Assembly (NCBI GenBank): GCA_001970955.1
Contig: MPUH01000230.1
Span: 1 to 64,000 of the forward strand
DNA from: Stentor coeruleus
Lineage: Eukaryota; Ciliophora; Heterotrichea; Heterotrichida; Stentoridae
Length of the DNA stretch: 64,000 bases
Direction of reading: 5' to 3'
The position numbers were made by a program, and so were the translations under genes. This document shows positions 20,602 through 30,622 of this stretch, piece after piece. The notes beneath the pieces were generated by a model. It ran no database searches. It saw only the letters and a program-made list of their open reading frames with translations, and had not been told where the DNA came from. Every line of letters starts with the position of its first letter. The first letter of the stretch is position 1.

Positions 20602-21091
20602 TTTGTGAATGGTTATTGAATTTGTAGGAAAATGGGTGGAATTTTGAGAGGAATATATAGAGTTTATAAGGAAATTTGCATTAGTTCATATAATAAATAT
20701 AAAATTATGGGTTTATGAGGTGTGATATAGATGTTATTGGAAATAGGTGTGTTTTATATGGAAAATATACACTAGTTACTTTTTTGTTTAATGAAGTTGA
20801 CTTGACAAAAAAATTCATTATAATAAATTTATACTTATTGGTTAGTTAGCATCATACATCCTCCATTTCAAATCCTATCAACATTCTCATCTAAACNACT
20901 AAAAAATCCTTAGTTAGCATCACACATCCTCCATTTCAAATCCTATCAACATTCTCATCTAAACTCATCTTCTCTAATAAACTACTTATCTCTAATCCAC
21001 TGCAATCTCTCCTCTCAAACTTTCCTCATATTTTTTGAATCCTAAATCTTAATTTTCCATATATTTAATCCTACTATAAAATATTTAAAAA
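20602..21091. other. Spacer with a strong composition switch
   Basis: No gene is present. From 20602 to about 20780 it is G-rich and C-poor, and from about 20845 to 21090 it is C-rich and nearly free of G. It contains an N at 20897. Confidence 0.6.
20842..20964. repeat. Direct duplicate beside N at 20897 (assembly join)
   Basis: A 55-bp sequence at 20842-20896 recurs at 20910-20964 with one difference (TAC versus CAC), separated by one N and a few bases. This is most likely an unmerged overlap between contig ends. Confidence 0.75.
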
Positions 21092-21577
21092 ATGCTTCTT
21101 GAAGCTCAATCTTTAGTCCAAAAAGAAAACTATCAAATCCTTGAATTAAAGAATAAAAGCGCTTCTGATTTAAATAATGAAGAGCAAGATTTTCTAAAAG
21201 TTCAAAACCAAACACTTAAAGCTGAAATAGAAGAACTTAAAAACGAATTGCTTATAAAATCTCGAGACCATTTGTTTTTTTTAGAAACTTTTCATAGTAA
21301 AGTTGCGGAGTTTGAAGGGGATATAAACTATTATTGTAAGATTATTCCAGGGTTAGAAAATGATATTTTGGAAAAAAAGCAGAGAATTAGGATGAAGCAA
21401 GAGTTTTTAGAAAAAATACAGAAAAGGAATAAAGAGTTGTTTTCAATAGATAATAGAAATACGATTAGAGGAAGGCCTTTGAATTTTCAGATACCTTTTG
21501 TTGTCCTGTTTTTTATACTTATTGTGATAGTTTTTACTAAGGTTTATATGAGTAATGCAGAGAAAGTTATAAAGTAA
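21092..21577 (+). CDS. Small coiled-coil tail-anchored protein
   Basis: This is a 161-residue intron-free protein. Residues about 5-120 are a charged coiled coil, and about 132-150 form one hydrophobic helix (FVVLFFILIVIVFTKVY) followed by a short polar tail of about 10 residues. The layout is that of a tail-anchored membrane protein, as in some SNAREs and organelle tethers, but the coil shows no recognisable SNARE zero layer. I do not recognise the family. It has the same overall design as the 2,024-residue protein 4 kb away, but no clear sequence kinship. Confidence 0.65.
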   Translation: MLLEAQSLVQKENYQILELKNKSASDLNNEEQDFLKVQNQTLKAEIEELKNELLIKSRDHLFFLETFHSKVAEFEGDINYYCKIIPGLENDILEKKQRIRMKQEFLEKIQKRNKELFSIDNRNTIRGRPLNFQIPFVVLFFILIVIVFTKVYMSNAEKVIK

Positions 21578-21771
21578 TTGAAGTTCGCGATTTATTTTAG
21601 GTTGGCTAATAAGGTGTAGAGAGGTTTAGAAAAATTTTGTTTTTTGTGTGATTTTTAGGTATTAGGCTTGAGGTGTTTATTTATATGTTGTTGTCGTATT
21701 GTCCATAATTAAATCATTTAAGAATTTTATAACTGGAAGACACACTTAAAATTATAGCAACTAACCTTTTG

Positions 21772-21833
21772 TATTTTTATAAAAAAAAATAATTAAAAAC
21801 TTTATTTTTATAAAAAAAAATAATTAAAAACTT
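21772..21833. repeat. 31-bp perfect tandem duplication
   Basis: Two identical 31-bp units, 21772-21802 and 21803-21833, are each an A-run with the pattern TATTTTTAT, nine A, TAATTAAAAACTT. Confidence 0.85.
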
Positions 21834-22080
21834 TATTTTCACCTCAAAAACTCCTAAAAATGCTAAAAAAACGTATAAAATTTAAACTCGCTGTCTTTAA
21901 AACTACAAACTAAGTCTAAATTTTTAGAGTGTCTACTTTTTATACTAATTGCCTCATTAGCACTAAGCATTAGTCCAATACCAAATTTAATTAATATTCT
22001 ACATAATTTTCTCTCGAAATTAAAAAAAGCCTAAATATTATCAAAAATACTTATCAAAAATTTATATAATAATAATCATC

Positions 22081-22161
22081 ATCATAAATACTTATCGAAA
22101 ACTTATAATCTATAAAATAATCATCATAAATACAAATCAAAAACTTATAATCTATAAAATA
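22081..22161. repeat. Imperfect tandem repeat, about 42-bp period
   Basis: Units 22081-22119 and 22123-22161 share ATCATAAATAC at their start and CTTATAATCTATAAAATA at their end, with a few differences in between. Confidence 0.7.
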
Positions 22162-22311
22162 ATCATTAAAATCATCTATAAACTCAAATAAAACATAAAA
22201 ACTCTTCTTATCAAATCTCCCAATGTTGCAAATAATAACTATATTTTGTCAGTAAATAAAATGAAATAGCAAATATTTCATTTGCTAAATCTCGAATAAT
22301 ATAAATTTATT

Positions 22312-24051
22312 ATGGGAGATGATGATGGAAATGCAATCTCTAGCCTAGGAGCATCTCTTCTTTTTGTCTTATACGCTATAACATTAGCATTTTGCCTATT
22401 TCGTACTGTTCGGCTTCACAAATTTTCACCAGACTGGAAGCCTTCAAAAGCCTTCTATATATCTGTGCTTTTACAATCATTTTTAAGAGCCTTATGCTTT
22501 CTCCTGCTTCTAGTTTTGGGTAAAAAATCTCTTAACAGGACCAGTGTATTTCTGTTACTATCAATTCCAGACAGCATGTTTATAGTAAGCTACCTCCTAC
22601 TTATTTGGCAAGTTCTCTTAGTTTTTAATTCAGCACATACAAACACCTCAATAACCCTTGCAATATTTTCCAAGCTCTTCAAAATGGCCCGTCACGATAA
22701 ATTTGAAAACTATATAACTTTTTTTCTAACAATATGGATTGGCACACAAACTAGTCTTTATATCCTTGTAGTCAATTCAGTAATCAACTTTAAAAACATA
22801 TCCCGTGAAGTTGGAATCTGTAACTTTAGCCTTGCTGCATGTACAATAATTGGTCTTATTGTCCTTCAAATCAGATATTCAGGAGTACCAGTACGTACAG
22901 CATCTTGGAAAGCAAAAATCAATCGAATATGTATTGTTATATTATTTTGGACCTTAGCTCGTATTCTTCAAGGAATTTTAGATATTTTAGATAGCAATAA
23001 AGATACTTCTTTAACATATCAAATGTCGCATACTGATGATGATACTTTAGGTCATGCAACAGCTGCTTATTTGTATTCAGCTTTAGTCATAAGTGAAATT
23101 GTATGTATTTTAATGGTATTAGACTATGCGTTTATGGGTATTTTTGTATTTACAGAAGAAGAGAGGGATAAGAATAAAGAAGATAAGCCTAGAGAGTTGT
23201 TAATGATAAGTTATGAAAGTTCGAATTCACTTGGGATTATGCCACTGCAACTTAGATTGAATAAGGAAGAGATAAACTTTGGTTTGCAGATTGATACTAT
23301 AAAATCAGTACTTGGTAAAGTGTATAAGGCTACATATATGAATAAGAATGTTTTTGTTAGAAAAATCACTTTTTCAAGACTTAGTACTTATGTACTTGAA
23401 GATTTCTCTGAAGAGTTGGATGCACATAGAGTAGAACATGCGAATATATTACCAATTATAGGGGTGGTACTTGAATTACCTGTTATATATACAATAACAC
23501 CACTTATTGAACCAGGGTCATTGTTTAAAATGCTGCATTTAGAGAGGAAATGTATTACTTTACAGACGAAAATCAGTTATGCCAAACAGATCGCTAATGC
23601 TCTTTTGCATGTTCATGTGACAAATAGGGTCCATGGGCATTTTACATCAGAAAACGTTTTAATAAAAAGCAATAATCATGCTTATCTTAGCGACCTCGGC
23701 CTTGTGAAAATCAAAAAATATGCGTCAATTGTATGTGGATACACAACTAAATCAGCTTGGTCTTCACCACAAATCCTTAGGGATAAAAGGCTTACTCCTA
23801 TCCATGTTGAACCATCTGACGATATTTACAGTTTTGGGGTTTTCTTATGGGAACTTTTTACTGAACAAATACCGTTTATTGGTTATGGACTTGGAGAATT
23901 ACATGAAAAAGTTGGAATTAAAGGCTGCAGACCTGTAATAACTAAAACAATACCTTCAGAAATTACTGAAATTATCCTTGGGTGTTGGGAAGAAATGCCT
24001 GATGATAGAACTTCCATGGATATTGTATTGAGTAAACTTAATGAAGTTTAA
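22312..24051 (+). CDS. Seven-helix membrane protein fused to a C-terminal probable pseudokinase
   Basis: This is a 579-residue intron-free protein. Seven hydrophobic segments are predicted at about 10-32, 47-72, 77-108, 134-158, 172-190, 207-227 and 251-280, giving a receptor-like N-terminal half. Residues about 315-575 form a protein kinase fold of the tyrosine-kinase-like type, but key residues have changed. The glycine loop keeps only its last glycine (SVLGKVYKA). The VAxK position reads VFVRKI. The catalytic HRDLxxxN reads HGHFTSEN, losing the aspartate. DFG reads DLG. The SAWSSPQ and SDDIYSFGVFLWELFT segments keep the fold. It is therefore probably a pseudokinase that works by binding. 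Receptor-kinase fusions of this general kind (GPCR-TKL) are known in oomycetes and some other protists. A ligand is unknown. Confidence 0.8.
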   Translation: MGDDDGNAISSLGASLLFVLYAITLAFCLFRTVRLHKFSPDWKPSKAFYISVLLQSFLRALCFLLLLVLGKKSLNRTSVFLLLSIPDSMFIVSYLLLIWQVLLVFNSAHTNTSITLAIFSKLFKMARHDKFENYITFFLTIWIGTQTSLYILVVNSVINFKNISREVGICNFSLAACTIIGLIVLQIRYSGVPVRTASWKAKINRICIVILFWTLARILQGILDILDSNKDTSLTYQMSHTDDDTLGHATAAYLYSALVISEIVCILMVLDYAFMGIFVFTEEERDKNKEDKPRELLMISYESSNSLGIMPLQLRLNKEEINFGLQIDTIKSVLGKVYKATYMNKNVFVRKITFSRLSTYVLEDFSEELDAHRVEHANILPIIGVVLELPVIYTITPLIEPGSLFKMLHLERKCITLQTKISYAKQIANALLHVHVTNRVHGHFTSENVLIKSNNHAYLSDLGLVKIKKYASIVCGYTTKSAWSSPQILRDKRLTPIHVEPSDDIYSFGVFLWELFTEQIPFIGYGLGELHEKVGIKGCRPVITKTIPSEITEIILGCWEEMPDDRTSMDIVLSKLNEV

Positions 24052-24368
24052 GGTCAATGCAATTTTAATACACAAATTTTTTTTTTGTAATTTTTACTAG
24101 GTTTTTGATTGATTTTGTAATGATTTTATTTTTAGGTTTTAATTATGATTAAAGAAATTTGTGATGGGCTGTATGATAATTAGGGAATATTTTGTGGTAA
24201 TTTGTGAAGAAGAGATAATTTTAAGTTTAAATTATATAAAAATATTATTTTTTCTTATATTTCCCTTTCCTTCAAACCAAAAATGCCAGATTTTCCTTTT
24301 CAAGCCCATCACTTTGCATTTGTCCTTTAATTATTCTAATTATATAACATTAACAATCATTCTGAATC
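24052..24368. other. Convergent spacer
   Basis: It is AT-rich, with no gene. Confidence 0.6.
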
Positions 24369-24812
24369 TTAAAATAAAACCCTACTAAGTGCATCTGATT
24401 TTGGTGAACTGCAAGTTGAGTCAAATTTCCTAAGTGAGCTATTTTTCCTTGAATGAGATAAGTTCCCATATGAGGTTTTTTTCCTTCTATACGCTTTAGT
24501 TCTTTTTTCATCAGGAGTGTTTATATTTATTCCAAGGCAAGATTTTCTTTCACCTTTTTTACTTCGGATGTTGATAAGTTTTTTCACATATTCCCTTTCA
24601 ACTGAAACTAAAGTTTCAAGTATATCTTCTTGAAGATCTTTTTGTCTTAAACTTACTTTAGCTTTTTTGACACTGGCATTAAAAATTTTTAAGATTACTG
24701 AATCTTTTAGTTTGAGTTTGGATGGACGGATACTTTTTGACGATTCTTGGGTAAAAGATTTCTTGATATCGAAAGGTTTTTTGCTTATGCAGGCTGGAGA
24801 AGCTTTGGACAT
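24369..24812 (-). CDS. Small basic protein, unknown
   Basis: This is a 147-residue, lysine/serine-rich, highly basic protein with no signal or membrane segment. A central amphipathic stretch (about 35-80) could be helical. The C-terminal 50 residues are polar and serine-rich with RRKKTS and SRKNSS sites that look like phosphorylation sites. I do not recognise it. It is convergent with the seven-helix gene. The start is ATG 24812. Confidence 0.6.
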   Translation of the reverse strand: MSKASPACISKKPFDIKKSFTQESSKSIRPSKLKLKDSVILKIFNASVKKAKVSLRQKDLQEDILETLVSVEREYVKKLINIRSKKGERKSCLGININTPDEKRTKAYRRKKTSYGNLSHSRKNSSLRKFDSTCSSPKSDALSRVLF

Positions 24813-26571
24813 TTTTAAAATATTTATGCGGTATAAAATAGCATAGTTTTGATAAGATGCAAATGAAAATTTGTAGTAGTTTTTTGAAGGTGCTAATAAT
24901 TATGGCTTTTATGGTAGAGAAAGTGTACGATAATGCTTTGAAATAGGATAAATTTTAGGGGAAAATTGGAATTATTTAGAGCAGAGTTGTTTTGAAGATT
25001 TTAGGGTTGGTCATGATAGTGATATTTTTTTATATATTTGAGAAATATATAGGTTAGGGTATTTATGGAGAAGATGCTTATTGAGTTATTTTTTTATGAT
25101 TAATTAATCCTTGCTGGCGTTTTGTTGCTCATAAGGATGATGTATTTTATTTATAATGCAATTTTTAGAATTTTTTTAATAAGTTATATTATAGAAAATT
25201 CAATGTAAAATTAAAGTGAAAATTGTTGTACTCGATGTTTCAGTAGTAAGTCGAATTATTTTCTGTAGTCAAATGCAGCACCTAAAAGTGATTGAGCCAT
25301 ATATATTTTTTGAATAAAATTATATTAAGATACACATTTTATCAGAAATAAAAAACATAAAAATTAGTTCGGATTTATACTTTTAATTAATCTGTAGGTT
25401 AAATAGTCATTAAGTAAGAATATATTCCAATCCATTAGCAACAATATAAATTTAATCTGTACTTCATATACTTATATATATTACAAACTATAGTTAAATT
25501 CAAATTGTGCTCATTATATAAGATATTTAAAAATAATCTTATATTTATTTGCATATCCTGCTTTAAAGACCTCAATAAATTGTTTTATAAAATTTATAAG
25601 CCAAAAGCTCATTATCTTGAAAATTAAACTTTTATGATTTATTAGTCGAAAATTTTATCATCACATGATTTTTTTTATTATATAAAGTATAATTAAATAT
25701 ACCTACTTGAAGGTATTAAGATTTTTGAGGAATTTTATGTTGAATACTTAAAGAAAGTGTTTATGAGCAAATTGTAGCTAAATATTAAATATCAGAAGGA
25801 GAATAAATGCCTTAAACAAATTTCTCATCTAAATTCCTATTATATATTATAAAACCACTCTTTAAACTAGCTTAATGCTTTAAAAATTCTAATTCTTTCT
25901 CCTATTTAATAACAACTAAAACTGCACCTTGAAATGTTTTCCTAGCATAAGCAAAGCCTGGATTATACTAATGACATATTTCATCTTTTTCAATATATGC
26001 AGTTGCCAGAATTTTTTTGCCTTTAAGGCCTCACACACTTACATTGATAATATCTAACTTCTCTATAAGCTGAGTTGATAATCACAAAAGTTTTATAAAT
26101 TGCTATTAATATTCACTATGATAAGCTTGACAATTCTTAAGTGGATTATAATAACATGCAGAGTACAAAATTTGCATAAACAATATAATTGAATATTCAT
26201 ACCTGAAAAATAATATACAATAACATAATTTCATAATAAATAACTATTAGCATACATAATCTTTATAGACTATGAAAAATTCTGGTTTTCGACATTGAAG
26301 ATGGGATCTTTGAGTTTTTTTTAAGATTTAAGAGTGATTTTATGGGTTTTTAATCAGGAGGATGCTAAAGTCTTTTAATAAATAGTTTGATTTGATATAA
26401 GATGAAGAATTTTTAATACCAGTTCATAAGTTTTTACATATAAGAAATAATTGCTTTTAAGATGATGATTTTACTAAATAGTATTTTAGGATGTGAGTAT
26501 TTAATTTTTCTCTCCTAATCAATTACTATTCCAAACATATAAGCTATTTTATTTTATTGGTATATAATCAT
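24813..26571. other. Long spacer (1.76 kb)
   Basis: There is no supportable gene. A stretch at about 25860-26060 read on the minus strand has somewhat coding-like composition, but stops occur about as often as expected by chance. The last 50 bases before CDC50 are C/T-rich. Confidence 0.5.
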
Positions 26572-27528
26572 ATGGAAAAGACTAACAAGCCAAAAGACAC
26601 GGACCTAATTCAGCAGCGATTGAGGGCATACCAACCAATAATAACTCTAGAAACCACAGTATGTGTGTTAATAGGATTATCTGTCCTATTCTTTGCCTTC
26701 GGATTTGTCCTCTATGCACAAGCTGGGAAATCCATAGAAAAGTATAGGTCATATTCCAGGAGGTGTAAATCTGATGTGAACTGCACCTTAGAAATTGATA
26801 TACCAGAAAACATGACATACCCAGTTTACGTTTATTATGAGATGCAGAACTATTTCCAGAACCACAGAAAATACATGAAGTCGAAATCCTATAAGCAACT
26901 ACAGGGTAAAGATTTGGATGCTGGTAAACTAGGAGAATGTGAAGGAGCACTTTATGGAAAAGACCTTTACGAAGACTATTATTTGAATGGTACAGCCATA
27001 CCTGATGATGCTGTAGCTTTTCCTTGTGGGATTATGGCCAGGACTATGTTTAATGATACTTATGAACTCTATGATCCTAAAGGCAATCGAGTCGCGATCA
27101 ATGAATCAGGCATTGCTTGGGAAAGTGATAAAGATTATCTTTTCCATAACTACGATGGCGATTACACAAGCAAGCAGTGGCTTGATCAAACAGACGAGCA
27201 TTTCATAGTCTGGATGAGAACCGCGCTGACAAATAAATTCAGAAAGCTTTGGGGTATCATCGAAAAGCCAAAAGAAGCTGAAGATAACAGTATGGAAATA
27301 GGCAAATACAATATAAAAATAAAAAACAACTACAATGTCACTTCTTGGTCAGGGAAAAAACGTTTTGTCCTTACAACAATTGGCCCACTTGGAGGTAATG
27401 ATTATATGCTTGGTATGATTTTCTTATTAGTTGGCTTGCTTTGTATGTTCATCAGTATGTTCTTCTGTGGAAGGTTTATGATTTCTAAAAAAGGAAGTGT
27501 TACTGTTGAGCAATTGACTTGGCAATAA
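26572..27528 (+). CDS. CDC50: CDC50/LEM3 (TMEM30) flippase beta subunit
   Basis: This is a 318-residue intron-free protein with two membrane helices, at about 40-62 and about 275-300. The large ectodomain between them has the family landmarks YFQNHRKYMKSKS and PCGIMARTMFNDTYEL. It has at least six N-glycosylation sequons (NCT, NMT, NGT, NDT, NES, NVT) and conserved cysteines. CDC50 proteins are obligate partners of P4-ATPase lipid flippases, needed for their exit from the ER and their activity. The length and topology are normal. The start is ATG 26572, the first in frame. No P4-ATPase is in the window. Confidence 0.93.
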   Translation: MEKTNKPKDTDLIQQRLRAYQPIITLETTVCVLIGLSVLFFAFGFVLYAQAGKSIEKYRSYSRRCKSDVNCTLEIDIPENMTYPVYVYYEMQNYFQNHRKYMKSKSYKQLQGKDLDAGKLGECEGALYGKDLYEDYYLNGTAIPDDAVAFPCGIMARTMFNDTYELYDPKGNRVAINESGIAWESDKDYLFHNYDGDYTSKQWLDQTDEHFIVWMRTALTNKFRKLWGIIEKPKEAEDNSMEIGKYNIKIKNNYNVTSWSGKKRFVLTTIGPLGGNDYMLGMIFLLVGLLCMFISMFFCGRFMISKKGSVTVEQLTWQ

Positions 27529-27672
27529 GTAGTTAGGCTAATTATTTTTAGTTATTGAAGAGTAGATGAGTTTTAGAGTAGAAAACATAGCTTTTTGACA
27601 ATAAAATGTCTGGGAATCGCAAATTTCAAAATTTAAATCATCTTATCGGAATAATATTAAAAACTGTTAGTT

Positions 27673-28788
27673 ATGTCCGAGTGTAAAGACCTTAGAAATT
27701 GTGTGAGAATTACAGGAGGGAAGATGAATTTGATTGGGAAACCGAAAGAAAGACTTGTCCAGCAGCTGAGCAGTACGATATTCTCGCCTCAGACTGGACC
27801 TTGTGAATTTAGTTTTAGGCCTAGGAAGAGACTTGTTAGGGATAATTCGGTAGAAAGTGTTTCGCATGGGATTAAAAGAGTTGACACACCTACGAGTAGT
27901 ATGCTCCGACCTATGGACCACTCACCTGAAGACTTCTTCGGACCCCTCTGTCACGATACAAACCCCAAAACCACAAAAAACCTAAATTTCTCCACCAGCA
28001 AGGAAAACCTCCAAAACAACGAAAAGTCTTATAAAAAACTTGTAAACTACACCCCTGTGCTGCAGCTTAAAAATGACTCCAACAAAAAACCTTCTCAAAT
28101 CTCCCCAAACCTCGATAGAACCTATAATTTCCCCGAAACTGACTCAAAGCCACGAACCTCAACTCCAAACTTTTACCCAAAACCCCAAGACGCCTCCGTT
28201 CAAGAAATTGAAATTAAAGGACTCAAGCAAAATGACGACGAATTATCAATAAAACAAATGTGCCAAGGACTTCATATAATACAAATTTGTCCAAATTTTG
28301 ATCGCATAACTGGAAATTGCTCAGGAACAGCAAGTTTAAAGCTCAGAATCCATGCAAAAACTCCTGATATCGAAAAAGTTAAAGCCAACTTTATAGAAAA
28401 AGGTCTAGAAGCGACAAGTATAACCCCTTTACGTGGGAAAAAAAACAATTATCTTTTAACCCAAGTGGACTTTTTAAATTCTTCATTACAAAATGAAGAA
28501 AAAAGACTTAGTGGGAACAATTTGACTAGTACTGAAAGAAAAAGGGTATTTTTAGGAACCAGTGATGATCTTTTTGGTAACTCACAAGGCACAGGCAGGT
28601 GGGATGGGCTTACAAACGACAACTCAGCAATTAAAGAAGTGCGGAAAGTGACGGAAAACCTAAAAAAATGGGACAGTTTTAAAACTTTACATACAAAAAG
28701 CCCAATTCATCTAACAAAAAAGTCAATAGGAGGATACTCAAGGCCAACAATATCATCAAGGAAAAAAGAAATATCATATAAAGACTAA
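27673..28788 (+). CDS. Unknown 371-residue hydrophilic protein
   Basis: I do not recognise this protein. The first 90 residues are basic with SSTIFSPQTG and RPRKRLVRDNS. The middle (about 90-190) is polar and low in hydrophobic residues and is probably disordered. A short globular-looking part at about 190-270 (IIQICPNFDRITGNCSG) is followed by a basic tail ending SSRKKEISYKD. There is no membrane segment and no intron is needed. It is convergent with the following minus-strand gene, 66 bp away. Confidence 0.65.
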   Translation: MSECKDLRNCVRITGGKMNLIGKPKERLVQQLSSTIFSPQTGPCEFSFRPRKRLVRDNSVESVSHGIKRVDTPTSSMLRPMDHSPEDFFGPLCHDTNPKTTKNLNFSTSKENLQNNEKSYKKLVNYTPVLQLKNDSNKKPSQISPNLDRTYNFPETDSKPRTSTPNFYPKPQDASVQEIEIKGLKQNDDELSIKQMCQGLHIIQICPNFDRITGNCSGTASLKLRIHAKTPDIEKVKANFIEKGLEATSITPLRGKKNNYLLTQVDFLNSSLQNEEKRLSGNNLTSTERKRVFLGTSDDLFGNSQGTGRWDGLTNDNSAIKEVRKVTENLKKWDSFKTLHTKSPIHLTKKSIGGYSRPTISSRKKEISYKD

Positions 28789-28854
28789 TAAAATGATGTT
28801 TTTTCCCTATAAAAGCTAATATAAAAAAAGCTTAAAATTGTTAATTCTATTATT

Positions 28855-30048
28855 CTAATGGTTCATCAGATACACATCTAGTTTTTCACTAGCAGATTTC
28901 AATGAACTTCTTGACCTTGTATTAGCTAAAGGCCTTGGGGTTTTATGTTCAAATGTTTCTTTATTAAGTTCTTCAGATATTTCAATTGTCTCTTCATTAT
29001 AAGTTTCAAATTCTCTTATAATCAATTTCATGCATATTTCATGAAGGTGGGATATATAGATACTTATAAGATCTTGAGTCATATTTGGTCTTGATTCTTC
29101 AATACTTTTGATTAAAGCTGATAATTGATATCTAGCTTCATTAGCTTTATCCATCAAAGCGCTTTGATCTATATAAAACTTACATCCTCTAGTTTTTTCA
29201 AGTTGTTTAACGAGAATTTTATTCAGAGACTCAGCTCTTTTATGTGAGTCTTGGAGGTTTAAAAAGAGTTTATTAGTGTTTTCATAACGTTCTTTAAAAA
29301 AAGTAAAGCTTTCTTGAGACTCTTGATTTTTTTTTCTATTGATTTCCTTCAAGAGTTGATCTTGAAAACGTTCGATTAACGCTTTTTCATTCTGCATTGA
29401 CTTTATTATCCCTGTCAAGTTTTCTAATTGTTTTTCTAATACTGATACCCTTTTATTATTATCTTCATCATAATAAGTACAATCAGCTGTTTGTGTACAA
29501 CTAGCAAGTTTTTCCTTTTCTTGAGGTTTTTTATTTAAAAAGTCCAGGTTTAAGCGCAGTTCTTGTAAAGCCAAAGCTTTGCCCACATAAGAATTTAGAT
29601 TGTCGTCATCAACGATTTTTTTCGAGTTTTTATCGATTTTCTGTTGGATTTTGGCTAGTTTCTCAGTTTTACTATTTTTTCTATAAGATGCAGTGCTTAT
29701 AATGACCTTTTTAAGGCTTTCAGTAATATGGGGAAATTTTGCCCGGAATGTTAGGTCTTCTAATGAGTTTAGAGCAGCATTTTCGTTGTCGTATGTGTAG
29801 AATTTGATGAAAATTTGGTTGATTTTTTCGGATATCTCGTGATCAAGGGAATCGAGGTCTTTGAAAGCAAAATTTTTGCAGGCGGAAAAGGCGGGAGTGT
29901 TTAGGCTAAATGAAATTGATGCTGTTTCGCAGATGTTGGAATTGTTTATTTGTGATATTGAGCTAAGTTCTTCATTGCCTTCGATTAGTTTTTTGACTTC
30001 TTCGACCATTTGAGGATTGCTGTAGGGGTTATAGTTTTTTGAGTTCAT
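28855..30048 (-). CDS. Coiled-coil protein, unknown
   Basis: This is a 397-residue protein. The N-terminal 110 residues look globular; coiled coil covers about 120-330 with a polar break near 180-200 (CTQTADCTYYDEDNN). The C-terminal tail is serine/arginine-rich. No family is recognised; a cytoskeletal role is a guess. The start codon (30048) lies in a segment that is duplicated across the N at 30125, so the second partial copy of the 5' end to the right is probably an assembly artefact and not a second gene. Confidence 0.65.
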   Translation of the reverse strand: MNSKNYNPYSNPQMVEEVKKLIEGNEELSSISQINNSNICETASISFSLNTPAFSACKNFAFKDLDSLDHEISEKINQIFIKFYTYDNENAALNSLEDLTFRAKFPHITESLKKVIISTASYRKNSKTEKLAKIQQKIDKNSKKIVDDDNLNSYVGKALALQELRLNLDFLNKKPQEKEKLASCTQTADCTYYDEDNNKRVSVLEKQLENLTGIIKSMQNEKALIERFQDQLLKEINRKKNQESQESFTFFKERYENTNKLFLNLQDSHKRAESLNKILVKQLEKTRGCKFYIDQSALMDKANEARYQLSALIKSIEESRPNMTQDLISIYISHLHEICMKLIIREFETYNEETIEISEELNKETFEHKTPRPLANTRSRSSLKSASEKLDVYLMNH

Positions 30049-30245
30049 TTTATTGTCAATTTTTATTAATGAATATAAGAGATGAAGTTTAAAAGGTATA
30101 GATGATTAAGAGAAAGGGTTTGAANGACCATTTGAGGATTGCTGTAGGGGTTATAGTTTTTTGAGTTCATTTTATTGTCAATTTTATTAATGAATATAAG
30201 AGATGAAGTTTAAAAGGTATAGATGATTAAGAGAAAGGGTTTGAA
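30004..30245. repeat. Direct duplicate around N at 30125 (assembly join)
   Basis: Bases 30004-30124 and 30126-30245 are copies (one T missing in a T-run), separated by a single N. The left copy includes the start codon of the coiled-coil gene. Confidence 0.8.
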
Positions 30246-30361
30246 ATGTGAGATAAGAATAGAGAAAGATGATAAAGAACGGGGTTTTTATGAACGGAGA
30301 ATNAATGTGAGATAAGAATAGAGAAAGATGATAAAGAACGGGGTTTTTATGAACGGAGAAT
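30245..30361. repeat. Direct duplicate around N at 30303 (assembly join)
   Basis: Bases 30245-30302 and 30304-30361 are identical 58-bp copies separated by one N. Confidence 0.8.
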
Positions 30362-30622
30362 TTGAAAATAATATTATAGTTTATTTTTAAGGTTAGGCTA
30401 TATAAAATCCCATCAACATTAAATTACTCCCTTCCTCCAACAAAAAAGCTTTCCTAATCTTCTTCTTCTATTTAAATCCTCTCAAATCTATTATCCCAAG
30501 ATCTCCATTATTATAAAATCATCATATAATTTCCTATATCTATTAAACTATACTTTTATATAAATCATATATAAAAAAAGCTCATATTTATCTTCTAACA
30601 TCTAATAATTACTAACTAATCT
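30362..30622. other. Short spacer
   Basis: It is C/T-rich AT spacer at the 3' side of the minus-strand secreted-protein gene, with no gene. Confidence 0.5.

Larger units (their letters stand above)
21578..22311. other. Spacer with short tandem repeats
   Basis: No gene is present. It contains a perfect 31-bp tandem pair (21772-21833) and an imperfect repeat around 22081-22161. Confidence 0.6.

Noticed and set aside
25550-26190. Minus-strand frame with coding-like pieces (YNPGFAYARKTF) and many stops
   Set aside because: About 15 stops in 200 codons is what chance predicts for this composition; no family recognised.
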